Assembly: GCA_035547515.1 (NCBI GenBank)
Contig: DASZUS010000083.1
Location: 5,261 to 69,260, forward strand
Length of the DNA: 64,000 bases
Direction: 5' to 3'
Source: DASZTV01 sp035547515
GTDB lineage: Bacteria > Actinomycetota > Actinomycetes > JAFAQI01
Shown here: piece after piece, positions 7,899 through 16,667 of the stretch
Numbering within the stretch: position 1 is the first letter of the stretch
Layout: the number at the start of each line of letters is the position of its first letter
Program-made: the position numbers and the translations under genes
The notes under the pieces: model-generated
Told to the model about the DNA's origin: nothing
Databases searched by the model: none
Seen by the model: only the letters and a program-made list of their open reading frames with translations

Positions 7899-9139
7899 TG
7901 CGCACCTCCCGCCGAGCCGCCACCGAGCTTGAGGCTCTCGTTGAACGACATTCCCTTGTCCGCCCTCGGTTCAGGCGGCAGCCCGAGCACCCGTTCACCG
8001 AGCACGTTGCGCAGGATCTCGTCGGTGCCGCCGGCGATCGCCATGCCGGGCAGGCCGGCCTGCGAGGACTGCCAGCGGCCGTCACCGTCGGAGGTCGTCG
8101 CGTAGACGCCTTCCTTGCCGAGCAGCCGCACGCCGAGGTCGGCCAGCGCGCGTCCGGTCTTGGTCCCGGCGAGCTTTCCGGCGCTTGCCTCCGGGCCAGG
8201 CATGGCGCCCTTGGAGATCGCCGAGAGCTGCCGGTACCCGGTGTAGCGGGTCGCGAGCGACGCGGCGTACTGCCGGCCGAACTCCTGACGCACCAGCGCC
8301 TGCCGGTCCTCGGGCAGCTCGCTGATCCGCTTCGCCACGTGTGCCGCGGCGGCGTCGAGGCTCGCGCCGACGTCGGTGCCACCCCCGCCCAGGGAGAGCC
8401 GCTCGCTCATCAGCGTGGTCAGCGCGACCCGCCAGCCGTCGCCGACATCACCGAGCCGTTCCTCGTCGGGGATCTCCACGTCGTCGAAGAACACCTCGTT
8501 GAACTCCGCGACACCGCTCATCTGGCGTAGCGGCCGGACCGTCACACCGGGCGCGTGCATGTCGACGACGAACATCGTCAGACCGCGGTGCTTGGCGACA
8601 TCTGGGTCGGTGCGGGCGAGCAGGATGCCGTAGTCGGCGACGTGCGCCAGCGTGGTCCAGACCTTCTGGCCGTTGACCCGCCAGCTGCCGCTGTCGGTCT
8701 TGACCGCCCTGGTGCGAAGCGCCGCCAGGTCGCTGCCCGACGCCGGCTCGCTGAACAGCTGGCACCACACGTCGTCGGCGCGCAGCAGGCGGCCGAGGTA
8801 ACGGCTCTTCTGGTAGTCGCTGCCGTGGGCGATGATCGTCGGCCCGCACATGCCGAGGCCGATCACGCCGACCAGGCCGGCCAGGCCGGCCTTCGCGACC
8901 TCCTGGTTGACGATGGCCTGCTGCATCTGTGTCCCGCCCTGACCGCCGTACTCCTTCGGCCAGGTCACGCCGACCAGCCCGCCGTCGTACAGCAAGGCTT
9001 GGTGCGCCTTGGCCGCAGAGAGGTCCATCGATCGGCGGCCGCCCTCGCTGATCGACATCAGCTCACCGCGGTGCGCCTCGATGTAGTCGCGCACGGTTGC
9101 CCGGTACGCCGCCTCTTCAGGTGTGTCCTCGAAGTCCAT
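7895..9139 (-). CDS. Acyl-CoA dehydrogenase, large subunit type (FadE26-like)
   Basis: 414 residues. The start is taken at ATG 9139 (MDFEDTPEEAAYRATVRDYI); the frame is open slightly further but the extra sequence is not family-like and runs into the regulatory region. Motifs: FSEPASGSDLA and VNGQKVWTT in the middle beta domain, DVEIPDEERLGDVGDGW, and the C-terminal IAGGTDEILRNVLGERVLGLP. This is the first gene of the dehydrogenase-dehydrogenase-ligase operon and is divergent from a tetR gene. Expected reaction: FAD-dependent alpha,beta-dehydrogenation of an acyl-CoA, by family analogy perhaps of a sterol-type side chain. Confidence 0.88.
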   Translation of the reverse strand: MDFEDTPEEAAYRATVRDYIEAHRGELMSISEGGRRSMDLSAAKAHQALLYDGGLVGVTWPKEYGGQGGTQMQQAIVNQEVAKAGLAGLVGVIGLGMCGPTIIAHGSDYQKSRYLGRLLRADDVWCQLFSEPASGSDLAALRTRAVKTDSGSWRVNGQKVWTTLAHVADYGILLARTDPDVAKHRGLTMFVVDMHAPGVTVRPLRQMSGVAEFNEVFFDDVEIPDEERLGDVGDGWRVALTTLMSERLSLGGGGTDVGASLDAAAAHVAKRISELPEDRQALVRQEFGRQYAASLATRYTGYRQLSAISKGAMPGPEASAGKLAGTKTGRALADLGVRLLGKEGVYATTSDGDGRWQSSQAGLPGMAIAGGTDEILRNVLGERVLGLPPEPRADKGMSFNESLKLGGGSAGGAQ

Positions 9140-9182
9140 GGCGCCCAATCTTTCGCAGCGGAAACATCCGGTCAAGGCAGGC

Positions 9183-9208
9183 ACTTACATGCACCCGCGA
9201 AGGTATGT
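9183..9208. promoter_or_regulatory. Candidate TetR operator, one strong half-site
   Basis: ACTTACATGC (9183-9192) is identical to the left half of the 26-bp palindrome at 9898. Six bases further, GAAGGTATGT agrees with the expected right half GCATGCAAGT at 6 of 10 positions. It lies in the 101-bp gap between the divergent fadE26-like and tetR genes, where an autoregulatory operator would be expected. Confidence 0.45.
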
Positions 9209-9240
9209 ACGCCTCCGGGTTACATCGTTACTGTGGCCCG

Positions 9241-9873
9241 ATGGCGACGGACGCGAGCATCGCAGACCGCCCACGTCAGGCGCGTCGCACCCAGGCCGAA
9301 CGACGCGCCACCACCCGCCGCGCCCTCCTCGACGCCACCCTGGCCGAGCTGGACGCGGTGGGCTACGCCAACCTCACGACGGCGTCCGTGGTGGCTCGTG
9401 CTGGCGTCACCCGAGGCGCGCAAGCCCACTACTTCGCGACCAAGGCCGACCTCGTCGTGCAGGCGCTGCGACACATCACCGACCAGCTGATCGCCGAGCT
9501 CATCGCGCAGCCGCCGAAACGCTCGGAATCGGTACGGGAGCAGTACGAGCTGTTGCTGAACCGCCTCTGGGAGCTCAACGCCGGGATCGCCTCGACCGCG
9601 CTCATCGAGCTCTGGGTCGCCTCGCGCACCGACCCCGAGCTCGCCGAGCACCTCGACCGGTTCCAGAAGGAGATCGCCCGCCAGCTCGCCGAGACCGCGC
9701 AGGCCGTCGCCCCTGAGTTCAGCGCGCGGCCCGAAGCCGGCCACCTGCTGATCAACGGCCTCGCGATCATCCGCGGCCTGTGGCTGATGCGCGCGGTCAC
9801 CAGCGAGCGGCGGATCCGCCGGTTGTGGCCGGCCACGCGCGACCAGCTCGTCGCGGGCGCGGGACTCGAATGA
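9241..9873 (+). CDS. TetR-family transcriptional regulator
   Basis: 210 residues from ATG 9241. The N-terminal helix-turn-helix is clear: RRALLDATLAELDAVGYANLTTASVVARAGVTRGAQAHYF (about residues 27-66). The ligand domain is helical, as usual. The gene is divergent from the acyl-CoA dehydrogenase operon and immediately upstream of the LIV-type transporter operon. The palindrome after this gene (9898) recurs in front of the solute-binding protein gene at 18255, and a half-site lies in its own promoter region. This makes it the obvious candidate to control all three units, with a CoA thioester or free acid substrate as the likely inducer (inference). Confidence 0.92.
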   Translation: MATDASIADRPRQARRTQAERRATTRRALLDATLAELDAVGYANLTTASVVARAGVTRGAQAHYFATKADLVVQALRHITDQLIAELIAQPPKRSESVREQYELLLNRLWELNAGIASTALIELWVASRTDPELAEHLDRFQKEIARQLAETAQAVAPEFSARPEAGHLLINGLAIIRGLWLMRAVTSERRIRRLWPATRDQLVAGAGLE

Positions 9874-9897
9874 GCGGACGCGGCGAATCTGTGCGCT

Positions 9898-9923
9898 ACT
9901 TACATGCGACAGTGCATGCAAGT
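9898..9923. promoter_or_regulatory. 26-bp palindromic operator before the ABC permease gene
   Basis: ACTTACATGC, spacer GACAGT, GCATGCAAGT: 10-bp arms matching at 9 of 10 positions. It ends 17 bases before the GTG start at 9941, overlapping the region where the transporter transcript should begin. The site at 18255-18280 has the same arm length and spacing. Confidence 0.7.
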
Positions 9924-9940
9924 TGTGGCAAGGTGACGCC

Positions 9941-11842
9941 GTGACGACGTTCGTCGCGCTGACGCTGGTCGGTCTCGTCTCCGGCTGCGTCTACGCCCTG
10001 ACCGCAGCCGGACTCGTGGTGACCTACACGACCGCCGGCGTCTTCAACTTCGCCCAGGGCGCGATGGGCATGATGGGCGCCTTCTCGTTCTGGCAGCTCT
10101 GGCAGGCATGGAATATCCCGCTCGGGTTCTCGCTGCTGATCGTGCTCGGCATCTTCGCCCCGCTGTTCGGCGTCATCGTCGCTCGGTTCCTGTTCAACGG
10201 CCGCGGCTCCGGGGCGGACCAGTCGCTGGCGCTGACTCTCGCGCTCCTGCTGGTCCTGCTCGGCGCCGCCAACGCGATCTGGAAGCCGACCACCGCGCGC
10301 AGCGTGCCGTCGTGGGCCGGCAACGGATCGGTCACCATCGGCATCCTCAACATCAACGCGATGCAGCTGCTGATCATCGCGACCGCGGCCGCCATCGCGA
10401 TCGGGCTGCGGCTGATGTTCACCCACACTCGCCTCGGCATGGCGATGCGGGCCGCGGTCGACAACCCGGACCTGCTCGCGCTCTACGGCCAGGAGCCGGC
10501 CCGGGTACAGCAGGTCGCCTGGGCGCTGAGCTCGATGCTCGCGGCGCTCGCCGGCGTACTGCTCGTGCCGTTGATCCAGATGAACATCCTCAACATGACG
10601 CTGCTCGTCGTGAACGGCTACGCGGCGGCGATGATCGGACGTCTGCGCAACCTCCCGCGCGCCACGATCGGCGCGCTGGTGCTCGGCCTCGCGATCTCCT
10701 ACGCGATCGGCTACGCGCCGCAGCTGCATCTGGACAACCACCAGGCGACCGAGATCACGCTGCAGCAGGGCATGCCGATGCTGCTGCTGTTCGCCGTGCT
10801 GATCTTCCTGCGACCCGATCCGTTGCGGGCCGGCGTGATCGCCGCGCGACGGCTGCCCTCGATCACCTCACTGACGCAGTCACTCGCCGTCGCGGCGCTC
10901 GGGCTGATCGTGGCGATCGTGCTGTCGCGAACGCTCAGCGACAGCAACCTCGAAACCGCGTCGCTCGCCGTGGTCATGGCTTTGATCGCGACCTCGCTCG
11001 TGCTGCTGTCCGGGTACGGCGGGCAGACCTCGCTGTGCGTGCTGACCTTCGCGGGCGTCGGCGCGTACATGATGTCCAAAGCGGGCTCCCACACGATCCT
11101 CGGCCTGGTGCTTGCCATCGTGGTCAGCGCTGCGGTCGGTGCACTCGTCGCCCTGCCGACGCTTCGGCTGCGCGGCCTGTTCCTGGCGCTCGCGACATTC
11201 GCGTTCGGCGAGATCATGGACATCGCGTTCTTCGGCCAGCGCTTCGGCTCCGGCGGCAGCCTCGACGTACACCGCCTCTCGATCCCCGGCCTTCACCTGA
11301 GCTCGGACCGCGGCTACTTCATCTTCTGCACCGCCGTGTTCCTTGCCGTGGGCGTCGCGCTGCTCGCGGTACGCCGCGGCCGTTACGGCCGCCAGCTCGC
11401 CGCACTCGACGACTCACCAGCCGCGTGCGCGACGATCGGGCTGCGGATCACCCGGCTCAAGCTGGTCGTCTTCGCGGTGTCCTCGGGCCTCGCGGGGCTG
11501 GCGGGGGCGCTCTTCGGCGGGCTCGGCGCGCAGATCATCAGCACCGGCGACTTCGCCACCCTGCAGAGCGCCGTGCTCTATCTCCTCCTGCGCGTGGGCG
11601 GGGTGAAGACGATCACCGGCGCGCTCATCGCCGGCGTGGTCACGGCAGTTCTGCCGGTGATCCAGCAGCACGTCCCGTCACTCGGCGGCCTGGCATTCCT
11701 CGTCACCGGGATCGCGTCGCTGTTCATCGGCCGATTCCCCGCCGGGTTCGCCGGCGAGGTCGGCCGCCTCCTGTCGCGCCGGCCGAGGGTGGAGCTGCCG
11801 GCGGTCATCGAGCGGAAGGAGCTCGCCGGTGCCAGCAGCTGA
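9941..11842 (+). CDS. LIV-type ABC transporter permease, LivH-LivM fusion
   Basis: 633 residues from GTG 9941, with AAGGTG 6 bases upstream. A TTG at 9923 would give a slightly longer product but lies inside the operator. The first half (about 1-290: VGLVSGCVYALTAAGLVVTYTTAGVFNFAQGAMGMMG, GMAMRAAVDNPDLLALYG) is a LivH domain. The second half (about 310-620: SLVLLSGYGGQTSLCVLTFAGVGAYMM, LRLRGLFLALATFAFGEI, ALDDSPAACATIGL) is a LivM domain. One chain therefore supplies both membrane subunits of the import channel. Family members move branched amino acids, amides, urea or aromatic acids; the genomic setting here (sterol or lipid catabolism) suggests a different, hydrophobic carboxylate substrate. 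Confidence 0.93.
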   Translation: MTTFVALTLVGLVSGCVYALTAAGLVVTYTTAGVFNFAQGAMGMMGAFSFWQLWQAWNIPLGFSLLIVLGIFAPLFGVIVARFLFNGRGSGADQSLALTLALLLVLLGAANAIWKPTTARSVPSWAGNGSVTIGILNINAMQLLIIATAAAIAIGLRLMFTHTRLGMAMRAAVDNPDLLALYGQEPARVQQVAWALSSMLAALAGVLLVPLIQMNILNMTLLVVNGYAAAMIGRLRNLPRATIGALVLGLAISYAIGYAPQLHLDNHQATEITLQQGMPMLLLFAVLIFLRPDPLRAGVIAARRLPSITSLTQSLAVAALGLIVAIVLSRTLSDSNLETASLAVVMALIATSLVLLSGYGGQTSLCVLTFAGVGAYMMSKAGSHTILGLVLAIVVSAAVGALVALPTLRLRGLFLALATFAFGEIMDIAFFGQRFGSGGSLDVHRLSIPGLHLSSDRGYFIFCTAVFLAVGVALLAVRRGRYGRQLAALDDSPAACATIGLRITRLKLVVFAVSSGLAGLAGALFGGLGAQIISTGDFATLQSAVLYLLLRVGGVKTITGALIAGVVTAVLPVIQQHVPSLGGLAFLVTGIASLFIGRFPAGFAGEVGRLLSRRPRVELPAVIERKELAGASS

Positions 11843-12599
11843 CTCCCGCTCCGGGTCCGCCGTGGCCCAGGCGATGTCCCAGACATCGGCGCCGCAGCCG
11901 GCACTGGAGCTGCGCGGCGTGCGTGCCGGTTACGGCCGGATCACCGTGCTGCACGACGTGGACCTCGTCGTACCGGCAGGCAGCATCGTCGCGCTGCTCG
12001 GCGCGAACGGCGCCGGCAAGACCACGACGCTGGGCGTCGCCAGCGGCCGGATCCGTCCCTCGCGCGGGCATGTCCACGTCGCGGGAGTGCACGTCAACGG
12101 CGCCAGCCCGGCGGCGCTGGCGCGTGCCGGTGTCTGCCTGATCCCCGAGGGCCGCGGCATCTTCCCGCGGCTGACGGTGGCGGAGAACCTGCGCCTCGTC
12201 ACCTATGTCGGCGACAAGTCCGCGCAGGACGTGGCAGAGCTGGCCTACGAGCAGTTCCCCAGGCTGGCCGAGCGGCGCAAGCAGGTCGCCGGGACGATGT
12301 CAGGCGGCGAGCAGCAGATGCTCGCGATGGCCCGCGCGCTGGCGACCTCGCCGAAGCTGCTGCTGCTCGACGAGATCTCGATGGGCCTGGCGCCGAAGAT
12401 CGTCGCCGATCTCTACGAGATCGTCGCCAAGGTGCGCGACCAGGGCATCACCGTGCTGCTCGTCGAGCAGTTCGCGCACACCGCGCTCGCGATCGCCGAC
12501 TACGCCGTGCTCATGGCCGCCGGGCGGGTGATCCGGGTAGGACAACCGGCCGACGTCGCGAACCATCTCGATGAGACCTACCTGGGAGAGTCCGCATGA
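11829..12599 (+). CDS. LIV-type ABC transporter ATPase (LivF-like)
   Basis: 256 residues from GTG 11829, which has AAGGAG at 11816-11821 and overlaps the permease gene by 14 bases; ATG 11877 is a less likely alternative. Walker A GANGAGKT, the long Q loop, signature MSGGEQQML and Walker B LLLLDEISMGLAP are intact, and the LivF-typical IPEGRGIFPRLTVAENL is present. The two ATPase genes of this transporter are not adjacent: two envelope-protein genes separate this one from the LivG-like gene. Confidence 0.93.
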   Translation: MPAADSRSGSAVAQAMSQTSAPQPALELRGVRAGYGRITVLHDVDLVVPAGSIVALLGANGAGKTTTLGVASGRIRPSRGHVHVAGVHVNGASPAALARAGVCLIPEGRGIFPRLTVAENLRLVTYVGDKSAQDVAELAYEQFPRLAERRKQVAGTMSGGEQQMLAMARALATSPKLLLLDEISMGLAPKIVADLYEIVAKVRDQGITVLLVEQFAHTALAIADYAVLMAAGRVIRVGQPADVANHLDETYLGESA

Positions 12600-13879
12600 G
12601 GCTTCGCCGGCTCGCCTTCGCCGTCTTCGCACTCACGTTGCTCGTGCCAGCCGAAGCAGCCTCCGGCCTCGCCGCTCGCGACACCCACGGTCACGTCCCG
12701 GTGGGCTCCGGGCTGCTCAGCTACACCGCGCTCGCCAACGCACCGGGCATCGGCATCACCGGCATCTACATGGGTGTCTCGCTCGACATCCCGCAGGCCA
12801 ACTCCTCGCTGACCACCGGCGGCGTCGGCGCGGGCCTCGCGTCGATCGCCTGGCCCGGGGACGTCGGCGGCAACGCCGGAACCGCGATCCAGGTGCTCGA
12901 GCCCAACGCGCCGTCCTTCGTGACGATCCTCAACGACCCAGTGAAGGCCGAGACGCACAGCACCGGCACCCACCACGCCGTCAACAAGTCGATTCCCGGC
13001 ACAGTGATGGAGTCGAGCGCGACCCACACGCTGGTCACGGCATCGTCGAAGACCAGCCTGGCGCTCCCGACGCTCGGATCGCTCGGCGCGTTCACCGGCT
13101 CCAGCTCCGCCAAGCTGGTCGGGCCGCACACCATCCGGGCCGTTGCCGACAGCACACTGGCGGGCATCAAGCTCGCGGGTGGCCTGATCAAGATCGGCGC
13201 GCTGACCTCTCACGCAGTGGTGCTCAGCAACGGCAAGACCTCCCACGGCCATGCCAAGACCACCGTCGCAGACGTCACGATTGCGGGCATCCCGGTGTCC
13301 ATCGACAAGCAAGGCATCCACCTCGCCAAGTCGGTGATCCCGACCTCGGCGGTGACCTCACTGCTGTCCAAGACGCTGAAGGCGCTGCACCTGTCCGCAA
13401 CCTTCACACCGACCCTGTTCAGCCATGCCGGTCCGTCCGCGTCGTACGACGCCGGCGCCCTGCTGCTCACGTATCACCCCGGCACCGGTACGACGAAGTA
13501 CACGCTGACCCTCGGCCGGGCGATGGCACAGGTGGGCGCGACTGCCTCCTTCGCGCCGGGGTTGGTCACGGGGCCGACGACCTCGGCGACCACTCCGCCG
13601 TCGACGTCCAGCCCGGGCTCGTCCTCACCCGGCGGTGGCGGTGGGTCGTTCCCGCTGCCGTCGGGCGGTGCGTCGACCGTCGGGACCGGCGGCAACGTCC
13701 AGCCGCCGACAGTGGCGAGCCCGGTCGCGAATGCCGCCGACGACCTCGCGGGCGGCCCGACCGGATGGATGATCTTCGGCGTGATCGCGGCAGTGCTGCT
13801 CGGCGCACTGTTCCTGCCCAGGATCGCCGGCGCGTTTCTTGCCGCACCCGCCAACTCCGGCTGTGAGGACAACGAATGA
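12596..13879 (+). CDS. Secreted, C-terminally membrane-anchored protein embedded in the ABC operon
   Basis: 427 residues. ATG 12596 overlaps the livF-like stop (ATGA) and the 3' end overlaps the next gene in the same way, so it is translated as part of the transporter operon. A signal peptide is clear (RLRRLAFAVFALTLLVPAEAASG). The exported part, about 330 residues, is rich in Thr/Ser/Ala/Gly/Val with regular beta-like alternation. A Ser/Pro/Gly-rich linker follows (about 325-385), and then one membrane helix (WMIFGVIAAVLLGALFLP) with a short tail. I recognise no domain. An outward-facing, surface-exposed protein made with an importer could act as a substrate-capture or envelope-passage factor; that role is inference. 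Confidence 0.75.
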   Translation: MRLRRLAFAVFALTLLVPAEAASGLAARDTHGHVPVGSGLLSYTALANAPGIGITGIYMGVSLDIPQANSSLTTGGVGAGLASIAWPGDVGGNAGTAIQVLEPNAPSFVTILNDPVKAETHSTGTHHAVNKSIPGTVMESSATHTLVTASSKTSLALPTLGSLGAFTGSSSAKLVGPHTIRAVADSTLAGIKLAGGLIKIGALTSHAVVLSNGKTSHGHAKTTVADVTIAGIPVSIDKQGIHLAKSVIPTSAVTSLLSKTLKALHLSATFTPTLFSHAGPSASYDAGALLLTYHPGTGTTKYTLTLGRAMAQVGATASFAPGLVTGPTTSATTPPSTSSPGSSSPGGGGGSFPLPSGGASTVGTGGNVQPPTVASPVANAADDLAGGPTGWMIFGVIAAVLLGALFLPRIAGAFLAAPANSGCEDNE

Positions 13880-14448
13880 GCACGCAGTCTGACGAGTCAG
13901 CGCGGTCGAACCTGTCCCAGCTGCGCGAGGCGGTGTCCGGGTTGCGGCCCAGCCGGATCAGCTGGTCGGACTCCTGGCTGCTGATCATCGGCAGTGCGCT
14001 CCTGCCGCTGGGCGTCGGGCTGATCCTGCTGGGCTGGTACGGCAGCGCGCAGACCTCACTGGACTGGGAGCAGACGCCGTACCTGATCTCCGGCGGCCTG
14101 CTCGGCCTCGGCCTACTGGGCGTCGGCACCGCGATGTTCTTCTCGTACTGGATGACCCGGCTCGTGCGCAGCACCGAGGAGGCCGCGCGCCGCGACCGTG
14201 AGCACCAGCTGCGCGTCGAGCAGCTGCTCACCGAGATCTCGGCCGGCCAGCGCGCCGCCGGGCGGCCAGCGGCGCGGGCCGCGGAGGCGCTGGTGGTCAC
14301 CCCGGGCGGCACGATGCTGCACCGGGCGGACTGTGTCGCCACCCGAGGGCTGGAGGTCACCAAGCCCAAGTCCTACGCCGGCCTGGAGCTCTGCGGCATC
14401 TGCCGGCCGACCCCGCCCAACCAGCGTCGGGCATCGAGCCGGTCGTGA
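13876..14448 (+). CDS. Two-helix membrane protein with a C-terminal Cys/His metal-binding-like motif
   Basis: 190 residues, ATG 13876 in an ATGA overlap with the previous gene. Two membrane helices (about residues 36-55 and 70-93) are followed by a charged, possibly coiled-coil stretch (RSTEEAARRDREHQLRVEQLLTEIS, given here as landmark) and a C-terminal motif LHRADCVATRG..GLELCGICRP. The H-x3-C...C-x2-C spacing resembles the small zinc-binding tail found on some actinobacterial proteins and distantly the Ada N-domain. It faces the cytoplasm if the second helix exits inwards. No function is known; it is encoded between the two ATPase genes of the transporter. Confidence 0.7.
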   Translation: MSTQSDESARSNLSQLREAVSGLRPSRISWSDSWLLIIGSALLPLGVGLILLGWYGSAQTSLDWEQTPYLISGGLLGLGLLGVGTAMFFSYWMTRLVRSTEEAARRDREHQLRVEQLLTEISAGQRAAGRPAARAAEALVVTPGGTMLHRADCVATRGLEVTKPKSYAGLELCGICRPTPPNQRRASSRS

Positions 14449-15185
14449 CGCCGCTGCTCGAGGTCTCCGACGTCACCGTCCGCTTCGGCGGGCTGGTCGC
14501 GGTCAGCGAGGTCACCCTCGGCGTGGCCGCCGACTCGGTGACCGGCCTGATCGGGCCCAACGGTGCCGGCAAGACGACGCTGTTCAACGTCATCAGCGGC
14601 CTGCAGCAGCCGACGCACGGGCGAGTCAGGTTCGACGGCGACGAGATCACCAGCTGGTCCGCGGCGCGGCGAGCCCGCGCGGGGATCGCCCGCACCTTCC
14701 AGCGGCTCGAGGTGTTCGGGTCGCTGTCGGTGCGAGACAACGTGCTGACCGCTGCCGAGCTCAGCCGCGGCTTCCACCGCGACGCTCGGCCGGCGGCCGT
14801 GGTCGCCGACGAGATGCTCGAGCGCGTCGGCGTCTCGGCGTACGCCGATGCGCCGGCCGACGCCGTACCCACCGGCGTGGCCCGGCTCGTCGAGGTCGCC
14901 CGGGCACTGGCCATCGCTCCCAAGCTGCTGCTGCTCGACGAGCCGTCGTCCGGGCTGTCACCGAGCGAGACCGACGCCTTCGGCGCACTGCTCCGTGAGC
15001 TGGCGGCGTCCGGGGTCGCGGTGCTGCTCGTCGAGCACGACGTCGACCTGGTGATGCACGTCTGCGACACGCTGCACGTGCTCGACTTCGGCCGGATCAT
15101 CGGCGCGGGCACTCCCGCCGAGGTGCGCGCCGACCCCGTCGTACAACATGCCTACCTCGGCGCCACCCCAGAGCTCGCCAGCTGA
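14445..15185 (+). CDS. LIV-type ABC transporter ATPase (LivG-like)
   Basis: 246 residues from GTG 14445 in a 4-base overlap. Walker A GPNGAGKT, the LivG-typical GIARTFQRLEVF, and Walker B LLLLDEPSSGLSP are present. The signature is degenerate: where LSxGQ is expected the sequence reads PTGVARLVEVARAL, so the LSGGQ motif is reduced to a Thr-Gly-Val. The partner ATPase at 11829 keeps a perfect signature, which would make this an asymmetric ATPase pair. Last gene of the transporter operon before the P450. Confidence 0.88.
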   Translation: MTPLLEVSDVTVRFGGLVAVSEVTLGVAADSVTGLIGPNGAGKTTLFNVISGLQQPTHGRVRFDGDEITSWSAARRARAGIARTFQRLEVFGSLSVRDNVLTAAELSRGFHRDARPAAVVADEMLERVGVSAYADAPADAVPTGVARLVEVARALAIAPKLLLLDEPSSGLSPSETDAFGALLRELAASGVAVLLVEHDVDLVMHVCDTLHVLDFGRIIGAGTPAEVRADPVVQHAYLGATPELAS

Positions 15186-15216
15186 GCGCATACGCCAACC
15201 GCTACGGAGGATCACC

Positions 15217-16482
15217 ATGACTGTCACCGCCGGCGCCGACCTCGGCATCAACCTGTCCGACGAGGCGTTCTGGAGCCTGCCGCAGGAGGAGCGGTACGCC
15301 GCGTTCGCGCGGCTACGGGCGGAGGCGCCGATCGCGTACTTCGAGGAGCCCGAGATGCCGGGCTTCCCGCTCGGGCCGGGTTACTACGCGGTGACGCGGC
15401 ATGCGGACGTCGAGCACATCAGCGCGACGCCGGAGCTGTTCTGCAGCGGGCAGGGAGCGGTCTCGATCCTTGACCTGCCGATGGAGATGCAGGAGTTCTA
15501 TGGCTCGATGATCTCGATGGACAACCCGCGGCACGCGAAGATCCGCCGGATCGTGTCCTCCGCCTTCACCCCGAAGATGCTCGACGACGTGGTCAACGAC
15601 GTCGACGTGCTCTGCCGCGAGATCCTCGCCGACGCGCGTACGACGGCTGAGGCCAGCGGCGGCGAGTTCGACCTGGTGAGCGAGGTCGCGGCGCCTCTCC
15701 CGCTGCGGATCATCTGCCGGATGATGGGCATCCCGGAGTCCGAAGAGAAGATGGTGCTCGAGCAGAGCAACGTGATCCTCTCCGGCGGTGACCCGGACTT
15801 CATCACCACCCCCGAAGAGGGCATGACGCTTGCTCTCAACGCCGGGATCGCGCTGTCCGGGTTGATGACGCAGCTCGCCGAGGAGCGCAAGGCCAGCCCG
15901 AAGGACGACCTCGTCTCCGCCCTGGTCAACGCGGAGATCGAGGGCGAGTCGTTGAGCTTCCAGGAGATCGCGTCCTTCTTCATCCTGCTGTGCGTCGCCG
16001 GCAACGAGACGACGCGCACCGCGATCAGCCACGGTGTGTACGCCCTCGACCGCAATCCCGAGCAGCGCGCGGCGTGGATGGCTGAGGAGTCGCTGAGCAA
16101 GACGGCCGTCGAGGAGATCGTCCGCTACGCGAGCCCGGTGACCTGGATGCGGCGTACCGCGACCCAGCCGGTGACCGTCGGCGGTCAGGACTTCCCGGAG
16201 GGCTCGAAGTTCATCCTGTTCTACAACTCGGCCAACCGCGACGAGGCGGTGTTCGAGAATGGCGAGGCGTTCGACATCCGGCGCTCACCGAACCCGCACG
16301 TCGGCTTCGGCGCCCGCGGGCCGCACTTCTGCCTCGGCGCGAACCTGGCCCGTCGCGAGATCGCGGTCGCCTTCCGCAACCTGTTCGAGCTGATGCCGAA
16401 CCTGCACGTAGTCGGCGAGCCGGACCGCCTGCGCAGCTCGTTCGTGAACGGCATCAAGCGGATGACGGTCAGCATCAGCTGA
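15217..16482 (+). CDS. Cytochrome P450, CYP125/CYP142/CYP124-like
   Basis: 421 residues from ATG 15217, preceded by CGGAGGATCACC. I-helix VAGNETTRTAIS, K-helix EEIVRYASP (ExxR) and heme loop FGARGPHFCLGANLARRE with the axial Cys at about residue 372 are all present. The segment SMDNPRHAKIRRIVSSAFTP and the heme loop closely resemble actinobacterial CYP125/CYP142/CYP124 enzymes, which hydroxylate the terminal carbon of sterol or methyl-branched chains. It lies 31 bases after the livG-like gene on the same strand and is probably cotranscribed. Terminal oxidation to a carboxylic acid would feed the CoA ligase and dehydrogenases at 5.4-9.1 kb. No dedicated ferredoxin is adjacent; the nearest one is at 40.1 kb. 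Confidence 0.9.
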   Translation: MTVTAGADLGINLSDEAFWSLPQEERYAAFARLRAEAPIAYFEEPEMPGFPLGPGYYAVTRHADVEHISATPELFCSGQGAVSILDLPMEMQEFYGSMISMDNPRHAKIRRIVSSAFTPKMLDDVVNDVDVLCREILADARTTAEASGGEFDLVSEVAAPLPLRIICRMMGIPESEEKMVLEQSNVILSGGDPDFITTPEEGMTLALNAGIALSGLMTQLAEERKASPKDDLVSALVNAEIEGESLSFQEIASFFILLCVAGNETTRTAISHGVYALDRNPEQRAAWMAEESLSKTAVEEIVRYASPVTWMRRTATQPVTVGGQDFPEGSKFILFYNSANRDEAVFENGEAFDIRRSPNPHVGFGARGPHFCLGANLARREIAVAFRNLFELMPNLHVVGEPDRLRSSFVNGIKRMTVSIS

Positions 16483-16495
16483 CCGTCACGCATCG

Positions 16496-16639
16496 CTACG
16501 CAAAGTCGGCGCGGGCGACGAACTGCCCGGACCAGTCAATGATCACGTGCTGCGCAAACGGCCTCGGGAGGCCAGAGTTGATGACGAGGAGCCGCACGCG
16601 CGACTCCGCAGCGACGAGGTGCATCCCGGCCGACCACAT
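16496..16639 (-). pseudogene. Remnant of an actinobacterial DUF559/AbiEi-type endonuclease-fold protein
   Basis: A 47-residue reading frame between two convergent genes reads ESRVRLLVINSGLPRP, then HVIIDWSGQFVARADFA and a stop. This matches the characteristic start of the DUF559 endonuclease-like domain that is abundant in actinobacteria (ESPMETRLRLLLVLAGLP and a following VARVDLAYP). The full family protein is about 300 residues, so both the N-terminal part and the catalytic half are missing. Identification is from memory of the family pattern. Confidence 0.5.
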
Positions 16640-16667
16640 CCGGCCGGCAAGACGCCGAGACCTACTG

